NCBI GenBank assembly: GCA_022497155.1
Contig: MU385719.1
Coordinates: forward strand, 868,001-932,000
DNA: 64,000 bases
Direction of reading: 5' to 3'
Source: Whalleya microplaca
Lineage: Eukaryota > Ascomycota > Sordariomycetes > Xylariales > Xylariaceae
Each line of letters begins with the position of its first letter. Position 1 is the first letter of the stretch. The position numbers and the translations under genes were made by a program. Below, one piece after another: positions 34,011-46,112 of the stretch. The notes beneath the pieces were generated by a model, which saw only the letters and a program-made list of their open reading frames with translations, did no database searches and was not told the DNA's origin.

Positions 34011-34965
34011 TGTGAGAGCTGAACAGGTGCGTAGCTATCCCGAAGAACCCTGGAGAGGCGTTGTGCTGCTCACTCAAGCTGTCGCATTCGCTCGGCGTGG
34101 TTTGCAAATTGCCCGAGGGCCGGCGGGCGTGTATAGTAATAAGTCAGGCGTGTATAAGTAAGTGCTGTAAGGCCAAAAGGCTCTTTTGGCTAGCTACTTT
34201 GCACCGCAGAAGAAAGAAGTGGAGTGTAGTGAGACTTATTTATGAGTTGAGTATAAGGATTCTATGTGCTCTATGTGCATCGAAATGGCACATGTAACAG
34301 AGACGGATACTTCTATGATTCGATGTAGCACATGCTTGGGTCTGCCCAAGCTGGAAAGACATCATGTGTCAAGTAAGTGGTCACTACCTCTGGTTGTTGA
34401 GCTGGCGGCGCAGGTCATTGCAGATTCTCTGCCCGTTCTGCTAGCTGGCTGGCTGGGTATAAAACTTTAAGCTGGATGAGCGGCGGGGTCCAGCGCATTG
34501 GCCCATCGATGCAGCCAGTCAATTGCTCTACTTTGTATTCCGCTGCAGCGAGGCTGAAGGCTGAGGCTGAGGCTGATAGATACTGAGAAATCGGAGCAAG
34601 AGATTGTGGCTGGTGCCGACGTCACAGATCTGGCCTTCTGGCCCGTGCTCCCTGTTTGATTTCGGTACATGTATCTATGCCAAGCCTTTTATCTCTAATC
34701 TGTTCATTTTCCTTTGTATGTATCGATGAATCGGCGTTTAGCACCCACAGGCACACAAATCTGAACCCTAAGCACAAAAATCGCCAAAAATTCAGACAGT
34801 GCGTCCACCACTGTCAAGCAACCTCCACCACACATTTGATTGACCTCGACTTTTTGTGAGGACTGCAATTCATCCAACCAGGTCCCCCTCAACGAACTTC
34901 AACCTTCCCAATCCACCATCTCACACCCATATCCGAGCAGTCATCCAGCAGGATATACAGTCAAG
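34011..34965. promoter_or_regulatory. Divergent promoter region YMR1/RPS3
   Basis: 955 bp between head-to-head starts. The last 200 bp before RPS3 is rich in CA/CT stretches, like a ribosomal-protein 5' leader. No additional gene seen. Confidence 0.4.
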
Positions 34966-35953
34966 ATGGCCGTCCCAGGATCTCAGATGTAAGTGCAAAT
35001 TCAGTCCTTCCATGCGATCGAATTGCCCGCCGGCGTCCATTCCAACGTCACGAAGTGCCCCTCAATCCATATTCCGATATCTCGGGAGGAATATCTCACG
35101 ATGACCTACTGCATTGCATTTCCTACGGCATATTCTATCTACATTTTTTTTTTACATATTTTACATTGTTCTGTACTGACACTTCTCCCCCCGCAGTTCT
35201 AAGCGCAGAAAGTTCGTCGCCGATGGTGTCTTCTACGCCGAGCTGAACGAGTTCTTCCAGCGCGAGCTGGCCGAGGAGGGCTACTCGGGCGTCGAAGTCC
35301 GCGTAACACCCACCGTGACCGACATCATCATCCGCGCGACGCATACGCAGGAAGTCCTAGGCGAGCAGGGACGTCGGATCCGCGAGCTGACGTCGCTGAT
35401 CCAGAAGCGGTTCAAGTTCCCCGAGAACAGCGTCTCGCTCTACGCCGCTAAGGTCCAGAACCGCGGTCTCTCCGCCGTCGCGCAGTGCGAGTCCCTGCGC
35501 TACAAGCTGCTCAACGGCCTCGCCGTGCGCCGCGCCTGCTACGGCGTGCTGCGCTTCATCATGGAGAGCGGCGCCAAGGGCTGCGAGGTGGTCGTGTCGG
35601 GCAAGCTGCGCGCCGCGCGCGCCAAGTCCATGAAGTTCACCGACGGCTTCATGATCCACTCGGGCCAGCCCGCGCGCGACTTCATCGACTCCGCCACCCG
35701 CCACGTACTCCTGCGCCAGGGCGTGCTCGGCATCAAGGTCAAGATCATGCGCGGCTCCGACCCCGAGGGCAAGGCCGGTCCCTCCAAGTCCCTGCCCGAC
35801 GCCGTCACCATCATCGAGCCCAAGGAGGAGACCGGCGTCGTCCAGCCCATGAGCCAGGACTACGGCGCCAAGGCCGCCCAGGTGCAGGCCCAGGCCGAGG
35901 CCGCGCGCGCCGCCGAGGAGGGTGGCGAGGAGGCTGCCTTGGCTGAGGAATAG
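34966..35953 (+). CDS. RPS3: 40S ribosomal protein S3 (uS3)
   Basis: Exons 34966-34988 and 35197-35953; the 208-bp intron (GTAAGT...CCGCAG) lies within codon 8. The model encodes 259 residues. [20 protein letters not shown] is the canonical start. It is followed by the KH type-2 domain (about 20-95, with [20 protein letters not shown]) and the S3 C-terminal domain ([18 protein letters not shown]). An Ala/Glu-rich tail (about 225-259) is typical of fungi. The protein is at the mRNA entry site of the small subunit. Codon bias is extreme toward GC3, consistent with very high expression. Confidence 0.98.
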
Positions 35954-37513
35954 ATACCTAGGGTTTGAGATCAGTCGGTGCTGGACTCCTCATCCCGAGA
36001 TTCTCTCTCTCACACACACACACGTGCGGGCGGACAGTCGGAACGAATGAATGAAGGCGGTTCTTCTTCCCACAAAGGGCAAACTTGTTACGGCGTCTTG
36101 ATCATATTTGCATTGCACACAGGGGGGAAATACAACGGGACTTCCACATTGTCGATTCTGGGCTGCTGTAGGCGGTAGCTAATAAGAAGATGCCGTAGAC
36201 ACTGCAATATAGCAATCGTCACAAGTGAGCACCACAAAATATCTGCTAAGTGACTGACTGTTGTGATGAGGTGAAACTCCTTGCTATTTTCTTGTGACAC
36301 ATCTACGTAGTGTGGTATCAATCATCCATTCATGCAATCAACTTGTCGAGGTCTCTCAGGGGTCTAGACTACTAGGTACTGCTCTCCCTCAATGACTACT
36401 AGAAGGGAACCTACCTGAGTTATCCGGCTTTCCCCCATGATCAATACTAACAACAAGTTACAATTCGTCAATGTCGTTCAAAATTGGGAAATATTCGAAA
36501 TGGCGTACACATAGTAATTTGTTCTATGTCGACCACCCCGTCCGTATCGTAGCAGCACCGCAAGCAGCATTTGTCTGGCCGCTCACCCACTCACTCACTC
36601 AATCATCAATCAAAACCCACCCATTCATATCATATCATCCAGCCAAGCCAGTTCGCCGCGTAGCGTAGCGTAGCGGACATCATTCTCTCATCTCTTCTCT
36701 TTCCACACATATGGCGTAATCGTACAGATAACAAACAACTTTGAAACAACAAGTGGAAAAAAAAAAGTGTTGTGTTGTGTTTGAGGCACAATAAAATTTC
36801 AGCAGCAGCAGCAGCAGCAGCAGTAAAACACGGTTTAGTAGCCTCGCTACCATACCACCACACAACCAGACCAGACCAGACCAAAATCAACAGACAAACA
36901 AACCAACCAACCACTTTTTTTTCTTCTCGGACACACACACCCCTTCTTCTCCTTGCCACTGTTGTTAACACACTTGCCCAAGAAAAAACACAAAAGAGAT
37001 TAGTGGTTCCAGGTGGTGTCCGTCCCCTCCAAAAAAGTGTTGTTGTTTGTCATGACCTTGACCTTTGACCCTTTGCCACACCCCCTGAACGCCGAAGAAG
37101 AGAAAAATTCCAACCTTAGAACCCCCCCGAACAGTGTGTGCCCTACCTTCTCTGTACTCCCTTCAATGAGTTCCCATTTGTGTATGTGTGTGTGTGCTCC
37201 CTACCTGCCTACCTGCCTCCCTACCTACTCTCAACCGTCATCAAGGGGGTTTCTTTGGTCATTATATGCACCCTAGGTCCCAGGCCGGAATGCGCAACAT
37301 AAATCCATGATATCAATGGTACGTCCACCCTGTGGACTTCAAATAACTCTAATGCTTTCGGGGTACGCCGGTGTCACCAGATGAGAGAAATATACAATAT
37401 GCGGTTTGTTGGGATGGATGTATGTGTTGTACGAAAGACATGCGTGGTGATGATATTATTCTTTCGAAGGAGAGAGAGAGAGAGAGACCGGAATTGGGGG
37501 TCCCGTAGCCTCC
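35954..37513. other. Intergenic with simple-sequence tracts
   Basis: 3' flanks of RPS3 and of the minus-strand NIPA gene. It includes a (CA)n near 36010, a (CAG)8 at 36800-36823 and pyrimidine/purine tracts near 37470. Frames over these tracts are artefacts of the repeats. No gene is supportable. Confidence 0.45.
36800..36823 (+). repeat. (CAG)8 trinucleotide repeat
   Basis: Perfect CAG run outside any gene model, in the region between RPS3 and the NIPA-type transporter. Confidence 0.9.
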
Positions 37514-39215
37514 TTATCTCCCGGACTTGCGATTCTGCAATTCGATCGATTCGTAGTGTTTGGGCTCGTGTCCATTTGCATCGCTTCTGCTCCTTGACGA
37601 GGAGGACTCGCTATCATCAGCTAAGTCGGTCAGGCCGAATTGGCCTGTTGCTTGCTCCTCATCATACGCTCGCATCAGTCCCTCTCTGTCGGAGTGTCCC
37701 CGGCTACCTATGCTTATCCGCGGATCTGTACTCCTCCGAGCTTGTATGCTGAGACGTGTCTGGAGGCTTGAAATCATGTCCGTGCCGGTAACATCTGTCC
37801 CTCGTCCCGCGAGCATCTTAGTTCCATTGGGATCTCGCCGTGACAAGTTCAATAGGTATACACCAGTAAAAGTAATAAGGAAACCACACAGTAAGGAAAG
37901 AGTGTTGACAGTGTCTGTAGTATTGAAACCGGAGAAGAGTATGAAAGAGGCGCAGAGGGTCGCCGTAGTGAAGGTCACATAGTAAAGGGGGTTCACGCTG
38001 CCGTCATGTCAGTTCCGTCTACCAATATCTCTGACTTAGACGTAGGGGGGCTCATACATCTGTGTGCTGAATTGGCTCAGGGCCTTGTTGAAGTAGTTCA
38101 TCTGAGTAAGGATACAGACTGCGGTCAGGATCATGAAGACATATGTGGAAGCATGGCTGAACTGGTTGTTGCCCGCGAACGTAAGCTTGAGGGCAATACC
38201 GAATGCCTTGACGGACATGACCGAGACGGAGCCGACGGTGGAGCAGATCGAAAGGTAGATCAAAGGGTTCTTCTTGCCGTGAAGTGGTGCGATTTTGTAG
38301 ATCATGACGCTCGCAAAGATGGCGACAACGAGGCAGTACAACAAGAATCCTGATACTTATATCAGCACTTCCGCCTGCGTGATGTGAGTTCTAACCACGC
38401 CTCTACTCACCGGGCTGGATCGCATAGTGTAGGATTTGCTCGATGTTCTGGATGTCCTCATCTGGAGGGGCATGGAGAACGATGATGATGGCACCCAGCA
38501 GGCAAATCGCACAGCCTAGCTTTCCCAATGTTCCCAGCTCCTCTTTAAGGAAGTAAGATCCCAAGACAGCTCCTATCAGGACGGAGAGGGCGCCCAGGGG
38601 CGTCACCAGAATAGCCGGGGCAAAGGCGTACGCAGCGAAATTGCAGATCTCTCCGAGGATCACTGAGAACGATCATCTGTCAGTACAAGTAGGCAGGGCC
38701 GAGGTTCTCTTCTCAAGCAGGGGACACATACTCGTGACCATTCCAGCCCACCATGTCGGACTCATCAGGTATACGTAACCATCGCCGGAGAAGCCATGCT
38801 TTTCCTCTGCTTGCATCAACCCCTACAGCCACGTTAGTAGGCACACTCTCTCTTACAGCCCCCGAGCAGGAGTCCCGCAGGCTTCAGATGTAGTTGTTTC
38901 GTTGCGGTACCTTTTTCGTGATGACGAAGCTCGTGCCTGTGAAACAAAGAGAATTAGTTTCTGCATCGCAAATGAGACATGGGACGACGGAGCCGTGAGA
39001 TCAGTCTTACCAATGGCTAAACTCGAGGATATGGCCAAAGCCAGGCCGATATATCTGTACGACGGTGCAAGTCAGCCGGAGATCCTGATGACGATGGTAG
39101 GTAGGTAGGTAATGGCCCTTTGTCGCATGACCGGATAGTATCGGAGCACCACACCACGAAGTGGCTGCAGGGGGGGATTGAGGGGTGGTGGTTCGTACTT
39201 CTCATCTAACATCAT
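37514..39215 (-). CDS. NIPA-type magnesium transporter
   Basis: Seven exons: 39199-39215, 39011-39054, 38911-38936, 38732-38822, 38411-38662, 38058-38349 and 37514-37997, together 1206 nt = 401 residues. All donors are GT and all acceptors AG, with matched phases. The start MMLDEKYIGLALAISSSLAIG runs into TM1. Hallmarks of the NIPA family (drug/metabolite transporter superfamily) are SFVITKKGL, SPTWWAGMVTMILGEICNF and PLGALSVLIGAVLGSYFLKE. About nine TM helices are followed by a Ser/Arg-rich cytosolic tail (about 300-401). Animal homologues carry Mg2+; the substrate here is inferred. Two micro-exons (17 and 26 nt) make automated models error-prone. Confidence 0.93.
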
Positions 39216-41866
39216 CTTGTAAAAAAGAGATTGCGACAGGCCGCAGTAGAGATCGCAGCCTTCAGTGGATATAGAACTCAGTAGGAAACAAAAAAAAAAA
39301 AAAAAGGAGAAGGAACGACGTATGGTCGGCGTGTGTAAGAAGTGTGTCGATGGCTCGCGCCGGGCGAGGGCGGCAGCAAGGAAGCAGGGGGGGGCGGGCT
39401 CAAAGCGGTTTGCGCCTCTCCAGACTGACAGCAGATGCCACGGAAGCCCAAGAATTGAAGATGGGGAAAGTGATTGGACTGGACCGATGGCGCTAGTACC
39501 GGTCGCACGAGCTGGAATTTGTTCGCTTAAGCAGTCGGGTGGCGCGTCGGTACTTGCAGACTTGTAGGTAGTTCGAAGATTGTAGATGGCCAGTTCGTGG
39601 TGAAGTTGCAGAGTTGGCAGTTGGTGAAAGGGCCTTCGCAGGGAATGTGGTGGTAGTAGCTGTGGTGGTAGTAGCTGTGGTGGAAGCTGCGGTGGGAGCT
39701 GTGGTGGTGGTTGTAGCTGCTGTGAATGAAATTGTCAAGTTGCTTCGTGGTCAGTTGGTCAGTTTGGTCAGTTGGCCAACTAACTGCTAATTGCTAATAA
39801 CTGCCCGGGTGTGGTTGGATGTGGAAGCTGTGCTGCACAAGTCGAATCGGGCTGTCGGGGTCCGCATCAGTTCCTGATTAGGAGGGCCTCGAGGGTTTCA
39901 GAGGGCGACCTGGGGCTGCCTGGGTGACATATGTATACCGCAGAATAGGCTAACCTTGAAGTATCTACATACGTACAAAGTATGCGTATGTACATGTAGT
40001 CCAAACCCCCTGGGCAATTAGACCACGATGAGTGCGATTGGAACAAAAAGATACCAAAGATACCTGGTAGCAGATACCCGTTTTAATGGTTTAATGGGGG
40101 GGCCGTCCCACTTAAGTTAGTTGTTAGTTAACCTGGGCACTGATGTAGCCTGTAATCCTTAATATGTTAATATATGTGGCCCGTATGGGCAGAAAACGTC
40201 ACTGCACAAGCGCTGTAGTTCATAACTCCTGCTACTAGTAAGGCCGAGACCCCCCCCTGAGCCCTACATTGTACATACTATTACAAGTAGGTGAAAGCTT
40301 TGAAGCTTTGTCCCTTTGACTACCCCAGGTATCTAAGATAACTGTAATCTTTTATTTATCAACATCAAAGATCTATGTAACGATATCCGGAGATATATAT
40401 ATCAATGATTAGATAATAAAAGAAGAATAGATAGAAACTGTAATAAATGGAAAGTGTATGTATATGAATTATGTGAAAAACACAGTTGAGATCACGGAGT
40501 TATTAAACAAGTCAGGAAACAGCACAAAAATATTAAGATGGGAAAGAAAGAAAGAAAACTCTTCTCTCTAATAATGGCTGGCTGGGAATATCTTGTCTAA
40601 GCCGGCTTGTCGATTTTCAGTGGGGAAGCACACGAATGCATCTTGGAAAAGTCTCTTTCCCACTCTTGCCCACAAAGATAGCCCAGCTTGAAACTTATTA
40701 GCGTCACGACACAGCCTCATCTGTCCACGCAGCCTTGACCGATCAGGTCAGGGGTCCTGCACTCCTGGAATTTATGTATCCTTGGCAGATTAGTGTGACG
40801 GCACAAGCCCTCCCAAACATCTATCTTCCCTGCTTGCTGTTTCCTGTTCCTGGCCGTTGATCACTACTGATCTGATCTCCAAATATTCTCCAATTGCCTA
40901 TGTACATATAATAAGTGCATGCCATCACGACCATTGGCACTGTGGCGTCTTTTTTATCGACTTCGTATCGGGGTATTAGAGGAATTCGTCATATTAGACA
41001 ACACAAGGTGTCTCCACTATATCTTGAACCGATGTGCTCCCAGCTCATCCCGTGGTGATATTAATACATTCTGGGTTAGCGACTTACTGTACATACCAGC
41101 CTATCTAGTTCAATATCACGTACATCATTGGTAAGGACACACTGTATACAGTATCTTTGCATCAGATCAATTACTAGAATGCCCGCGGATGGAACCTCGG
41201 TTGAGCGAAAGCGAACAAGACAATGACAGCCCAGGCCGCATTTTCCGTCCCTTCCGATATGCCGATTAGACAGAGCCGCCTCTACCTTAGGTACTGTCTC
41301 CCGCGCCAGCTGCCCTCATGATACTATCTATCACCAACACAATCTTCACGCCTTTGCGAGGCAAATTAATACTTGTACAATGGCCCATGAAACACCACAA
41401 CGCCAGCTCGTCTTGGTGGTGTTTGGATACCGGGCTCCGATTCCCACCAGAATCTTCCATTCCGTAACTCCTAGCCATTCGGGTATCCTCTCGTATAGCC
41501 CGCCTACCCTACTGTGATTGCTGACGAGCACCGTGGGGTATCAGAAATGACAGAAAACAGAACGAGAAAAGAAGACGAACACGAAGTTTTCGTCGCACCG
41601 CATTATTTCGTAACTAGGTCAATGCAGCCAGCAACGTTCACGCAAATACACTTACCACTAGGAAACCTGGAGCTGCTTCCCAGATGACCTCGAACCTATT
41701 TATGGTCAGTATTTTAAGTCGATCGGCAATCCGACAGAGGGCCCCTGGATGGGTGACTGCGAGTGCTGCAAGTTGAACATCAGCAAATTAGTGATGTGTT
41801 GAGTACCCTGTAAGTCGAAAGAGAAAACTAGAGGGCTGGGGAGGGTGTTGGGGAGGTCGCAAAAGA
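39216..41866. other. Large intergenic region
   Basis: Contains the NIPA promoter, a GTGGTGGTAGTAGCT-type minisatellite (about 39647-39722) and AT-rich sequence from about 40300. Frames such as 39265-39567 and 40919-41134 lack family resemblance. No gene is supportable. Confidence 0.4.
39647..39722 (+). repeat. GTGGTGGTAGTAGCT-type minisatellite
   Basis: About five imperfect 15-bp units (GTGGTGGWAGYWGCT) in the promoter region of the NIPA gene. No reading frame over it is convincing. Confidence 0.75.
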
Positions 41867-44721
41867 TCAGGATCGACGACGCTTGACATCTGCAACAAGT
41901 TAGCATCTCTGAGAACACACAAGCTGTCTGAGTTGCTTCAGGTAACATACCTTTCTGCTCATTTGCGCCATCAAGTGCGTCCGAGTCTGATCGGCTTCGC
42001 TTTCCAGGTGACACTTGTACCGTTTGTTTGGAAGAAGCTGTAGTGAGTTCATTCTCGACGTCCTCATTATCCGACTCCCACGTGATTTCGTCATTGGATG
42101 GCTCTTTCGAGTTTTCTGACACGTCTGGGCCTTCCTTGGATGTATCGTTATCGCCGCCATTGATGTCTTCTCCGTCGTCATCTGAGTAGTCGATCTCATC
42201 TCGATCGTCACCGTTCAGTGTTGCGGTTACACTAGTATTGTCGGAATTAGGAGCGTCTACAGGTACACTCGCTGGTTCTATAGGCTCGTTTGAACTATTG
42301 TTTTCGTTTGTGTTTAGATCGGTATTCTGGTCTTCAGCATTGTGCTCATAGTTGTATGGGGAAGCGGCTGTCGAATGATCTTGAGAAACATGAGCATTAG
42401 TGACTGTTGTTAGGGGTTCAAACGGTCGAAGATTAGGTAAAGAGATGCCTCTGTATGTGACGGTCGTTGGGCACCTTGTGCCATTCTCATATGGGCTTCG
42501 TTGTTGAGAGTAGCTAGTGTGATGTGCCTCAGTGATATTGTCAGACGAGATGAGTTTCGAGTTGTTAAGCCGCCAACTTGCATCAAGTCTTTCGAGTTCA
42601 ACTTCAAAGCACGCGTCACACTGACAGCCACTCCTCCGAGTACAAGGAAAGAAAGATGGTGGGTTTAGAAAAGTGAGAGCTTTACCCTGCTTTGTTGGAG
42701 AAAGATCCAGTTCGTCATCAGAGTAGTCGATCAAGTCATCCTCCGCTTCAGCGTCAGCACCTCTGGCAGTGGTCTCTCCAGATTGCTCAGCATGTTGTAT
42801 GACTTCCTCTGTGTTGAGCTCCGCCACCGAATTAACTCCGGCTTCTTTCTCGCGCTCTACTAGGGAGTCAACGGCATCATCCTTTTCAGAATTATGGCCT
42901 GGTTCATCTTCATAGGCTTCTTCTCCGTCTTCCTCCTCCTCATCTTCTTCTTCATCTTCTTCTTCATCGCCATCAAGTGAGGTGGCTGGAACCTTCTTAT
43001 CAAATTCGTCTGCTTGTTCATCATCAAAGGGGGTCGCTTCTCGGTAGACGGCAACTTCTGAAAGACCTCTACCAAAGTCTGCGCTATCTAAAAGGGCCAC
43101 AAGGCGCTGGTGGCAGTTAGGTCTTACCATAAGGTAGGTGTAAAGGTCTGGTGAAGATTCTGCTCCATCATTTTGGACAAGTCTATCGTAGAGATTGAGA
43201 ATCTCCCCAAATGTGTACTTCTCAAGCATATCACTCGTCGAAGACTATAAGCAAGTTAGCTCAGTCCAATGCCAAGTTGAGAAGGGTTCTCACCTCTGAA
43301 AATTCTAATCCAAGCCCATCTACGTGCATCACCAATTCATCAAGAGGAGATACTTCATCAGATATAACATCCCGCAAGCTTGACAAGAATTGACCAAGGG
43401 GGAGATCTAAAGCTGAGAAATCACTTAGGAAGTACTGATTGGGATCGTCGTCTTCGGACTTAGCGAAGAGTCTGTAATCCGTTTGACCATAAGAGATAAA
43501 CATCTCATGACGAGTGGCAATCGAAACCAAATCTTCTACATGGTGTGAACCATTCTGAGTTGAGTCGTCTTCGGTGACACCAACTTCGCCATTGAAATCC
43601 TCAGTTCCAGGAACTGGTGTTCCTGGCTGACTGCGGGATTCACCGGTATTAGAGGCGGACGACTGCCCTTGTGTTGGGCCTTGGTCCTCGGAATATTGAT
43701 CATTGGTAAGCTCAGCATACGAGTCGCTAGCTTCAAGTTGCTTTGGGCTATTGTGGTGAGATACCGCATGATTCTGCTCGATCTGCTCTTGCTCAGCAAA
43801 CTGCTCTTCCGGTGAGCTTTGCTTAGAATTCACTGGGCCGTTAGGCTCCTGTTCCTGTCCAAGCTCTTGTACTTGTTCGGCGGCATCGCCGCCTTGATCA
43901 TGCCCAGAGCTTGATTCATCATCGTGACTGGCTAGAATTTGGACCTCGTCATGAGTTTGATGGATATTACCATCCTGACCGGCGTCTATATTTGGTTTAG
44001 TAGTGCTGTCTTCGGATTCATTTGGCTCGCTAGTAGCAGGTTTCTCTGCAGTCTGCTGGACATCGACTTCAAGCACGGTCTCTGAGTCGTTGGCATACGC
44101 ACCTCCCACCAAACTATCCGATGCGTTGTTCTGAACACTTTCGGCAGATGTCTCGACACCACTTTTTCCAACATCGGACAATCCGAAATCTTTCGACTCT
44201 ACTCCACTACCAGGAACTGCACTTAGAAGCAGATTGTCGTCCGTCGTCAGAGTTGCTACGGCTTCTTCACCTTCGGTCAAGTCCACGTCCACTTGGTCAG
44301 TTGATGCCGTGTCGTGATTGGCCGGGGCCTCCAGCCAGTTGCCCTCACCAGTAGTGAGGCTATCGGTGGCATAATCGATTTCCGCAATATTCTCGAATGG
44401 TTCGTCACGAGAAGCATGTTGTTGCCACATGTTCTCTTCAGGATCACCAAGGTCGATCTCAATATCGTTAGCCGTTGTCGCTGCCTGATTATGATCAATA
44501 TCATCGGCATCAATCATGCCATAGGATGCGTCATCGCCCTCGGCCATTAGTTCATCTCTGGTATCGGAGTTGAAATTCTGGATGTCCTGGACTTGATCGA
44601 AATCTGCCAGTTCCAGGTCTTCATCAGGTTGCCCGACCGCAAAATCAAGATCTATGTCAATGTCCTCTCCAAAGCCAGGGTGGCCAAGGTCGGTCGTGAT
44701 CTCCATCTCCTCCTCGGGCAT
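41867..44721 (-). CDS. Acidic low-complexity fungal protein, unknown function
   Basis: Three exons: 43294-44721, 41951-43244 and 41867-41889. They are joined by a 49-bp intron (GTGAGA...GCTAAC...TATAG) and a 61-bp intron (GTATGT...TGCAG) and encode 914 residues. The protein is strongly acidic and mostly disordered. Two short ordered parts stand out: residues about 410-500 (HEMFISYGQTDYRLFA, then MLEKYTFGEILNLYDRLVQN and YTYLMVRPNCHQRLVALLDS), and a Cys cluster FFPCTRRSGCQCDACFEVEL at about 670. It ends KRSRSD...DVKRRRS, a likely nuclear localisation signal carried over the last tiny exon. I do not recognise a named family. A nuclear role is inferred from the basic C-terminus and acidic body. 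Confidence 0.8.
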
Positions 44722-46112
44722 AATGCCTAAGTTGCAGAGATATAAGAATTAGGGCAGTGACCAAAGGAAGAGTTCCTTTTGGGAAACCAAGGAGATTACC
44801 CTCCTGACCAGTTCGGTCGGTATTGCTGGCAAAGTATCTCTTCAAGAAGAATCAAGGACAAATGCAAAGACTGTTGGGCTGTTTGTTCACAGGAAGGCTA
44901 AGAAGGATAGCCAGAGTGCATTAAATGGGGAAGCTCAAAAGACAGGGGTGAGAGATGCGTAATTCTGAAAAGAAGCAAAATCACTTCCCTCCGACAACAC
45001 GCAATAAAGCCTCTTATATGTGAAGTTTTTGTTGTTGCCAGCTTCGCGTGGGCATTAAGAAATCAGTGTGGGCAGAAACAATAACGAGACCAGCTGATAG
45101 ACGTGGCCAGGTTTTACCGCGTATTATATAGGTGAATGATTGATTGCTCAGATGGGGACACTGAAGGGGGTGTAGGCAAACTGCGCGCGGAACAAAGGAT
45201 CATTGGTCGTGGGTGTGGCGGTTTCACTTATCGAGGGATAGGCTGTTCGTGAATGGGTATGGCTGTGTGTTTATTGTCTCGAGCCCAGTGTTTCGGGATC
45301 ACTTGGATGACGGGTTTCAATGTCGGACCAGTCGACTATGCCTATTAAGAGAGGGAGAAGATATCGAGAGCTGGCAGAGCCTTTCGTTGGGTGACCAAGT
45401 AGGTGACGCGACCGTAATACCCGTAATGCTTGTGTAGCGGTTGCGGAGTTGTCGGTTCGTGAAAAACTTGGTCATACGCTCTTTCTCAGGGTCGGCGATG
45501 GAGATTACAAGATGTAGTTGTCCTAAAATGGTGAATCGTACCAAGTGATGGGGAAAGGTGAAGTCAAGATCGATGGAGGGAAAGGTTTAATGACCGAAGA
45601 AAGAGGTGAGGTTGATGCTGTTTGTCAAAAGAGAGTGGGCACCATTTGCGGCTCATGCATTCCATTCAGGTGCCTGACGGCGTTGCCACATTAGCGCCAG
45701 TGAATCCCAGCTGGCAATAGGGGCACGGACCTATCTTTCGGATAATCACCGGCTTCATTCATAAATCTAATCTGTCAGTCTGTACTCCGTACAGTTTTAT
45801 TGTACAAAGTACCGATTCCCGTACTGCAGCTGTGGCAGTACATAGATACGGTAACTTTCAAGCACTCTGGCCAGTTGGACAAACACCGAACCTCCTGTGT
45901 GGCTTGAGTCGGGATCATTGAAGGCACCACATTTTCCAAGCGCACCTTTACCTCTAGGCGTCTTGGTCATAGGAAAGCTGCCAATCCGACAGTCTGCAGA
46001 AACACCTACAACTACAACTGCGACTAGTCATATCAGCAACCATTACTCTCCTTTGCTGGGACTGCCCAACAGCATCAACTCTCTAATACACTGCGCATTC
46101 AGTACATTCAAA
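44722..46112. promoter_or_regulatory. Divergent promoter region (acidic protein gene / RET2)
   Basis: 1.4 kb between head-to-head starts. No gene, RNA or repeat of note. The frames at 45213-45437 and 45897-46160 look random. Confidence 0.4.
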
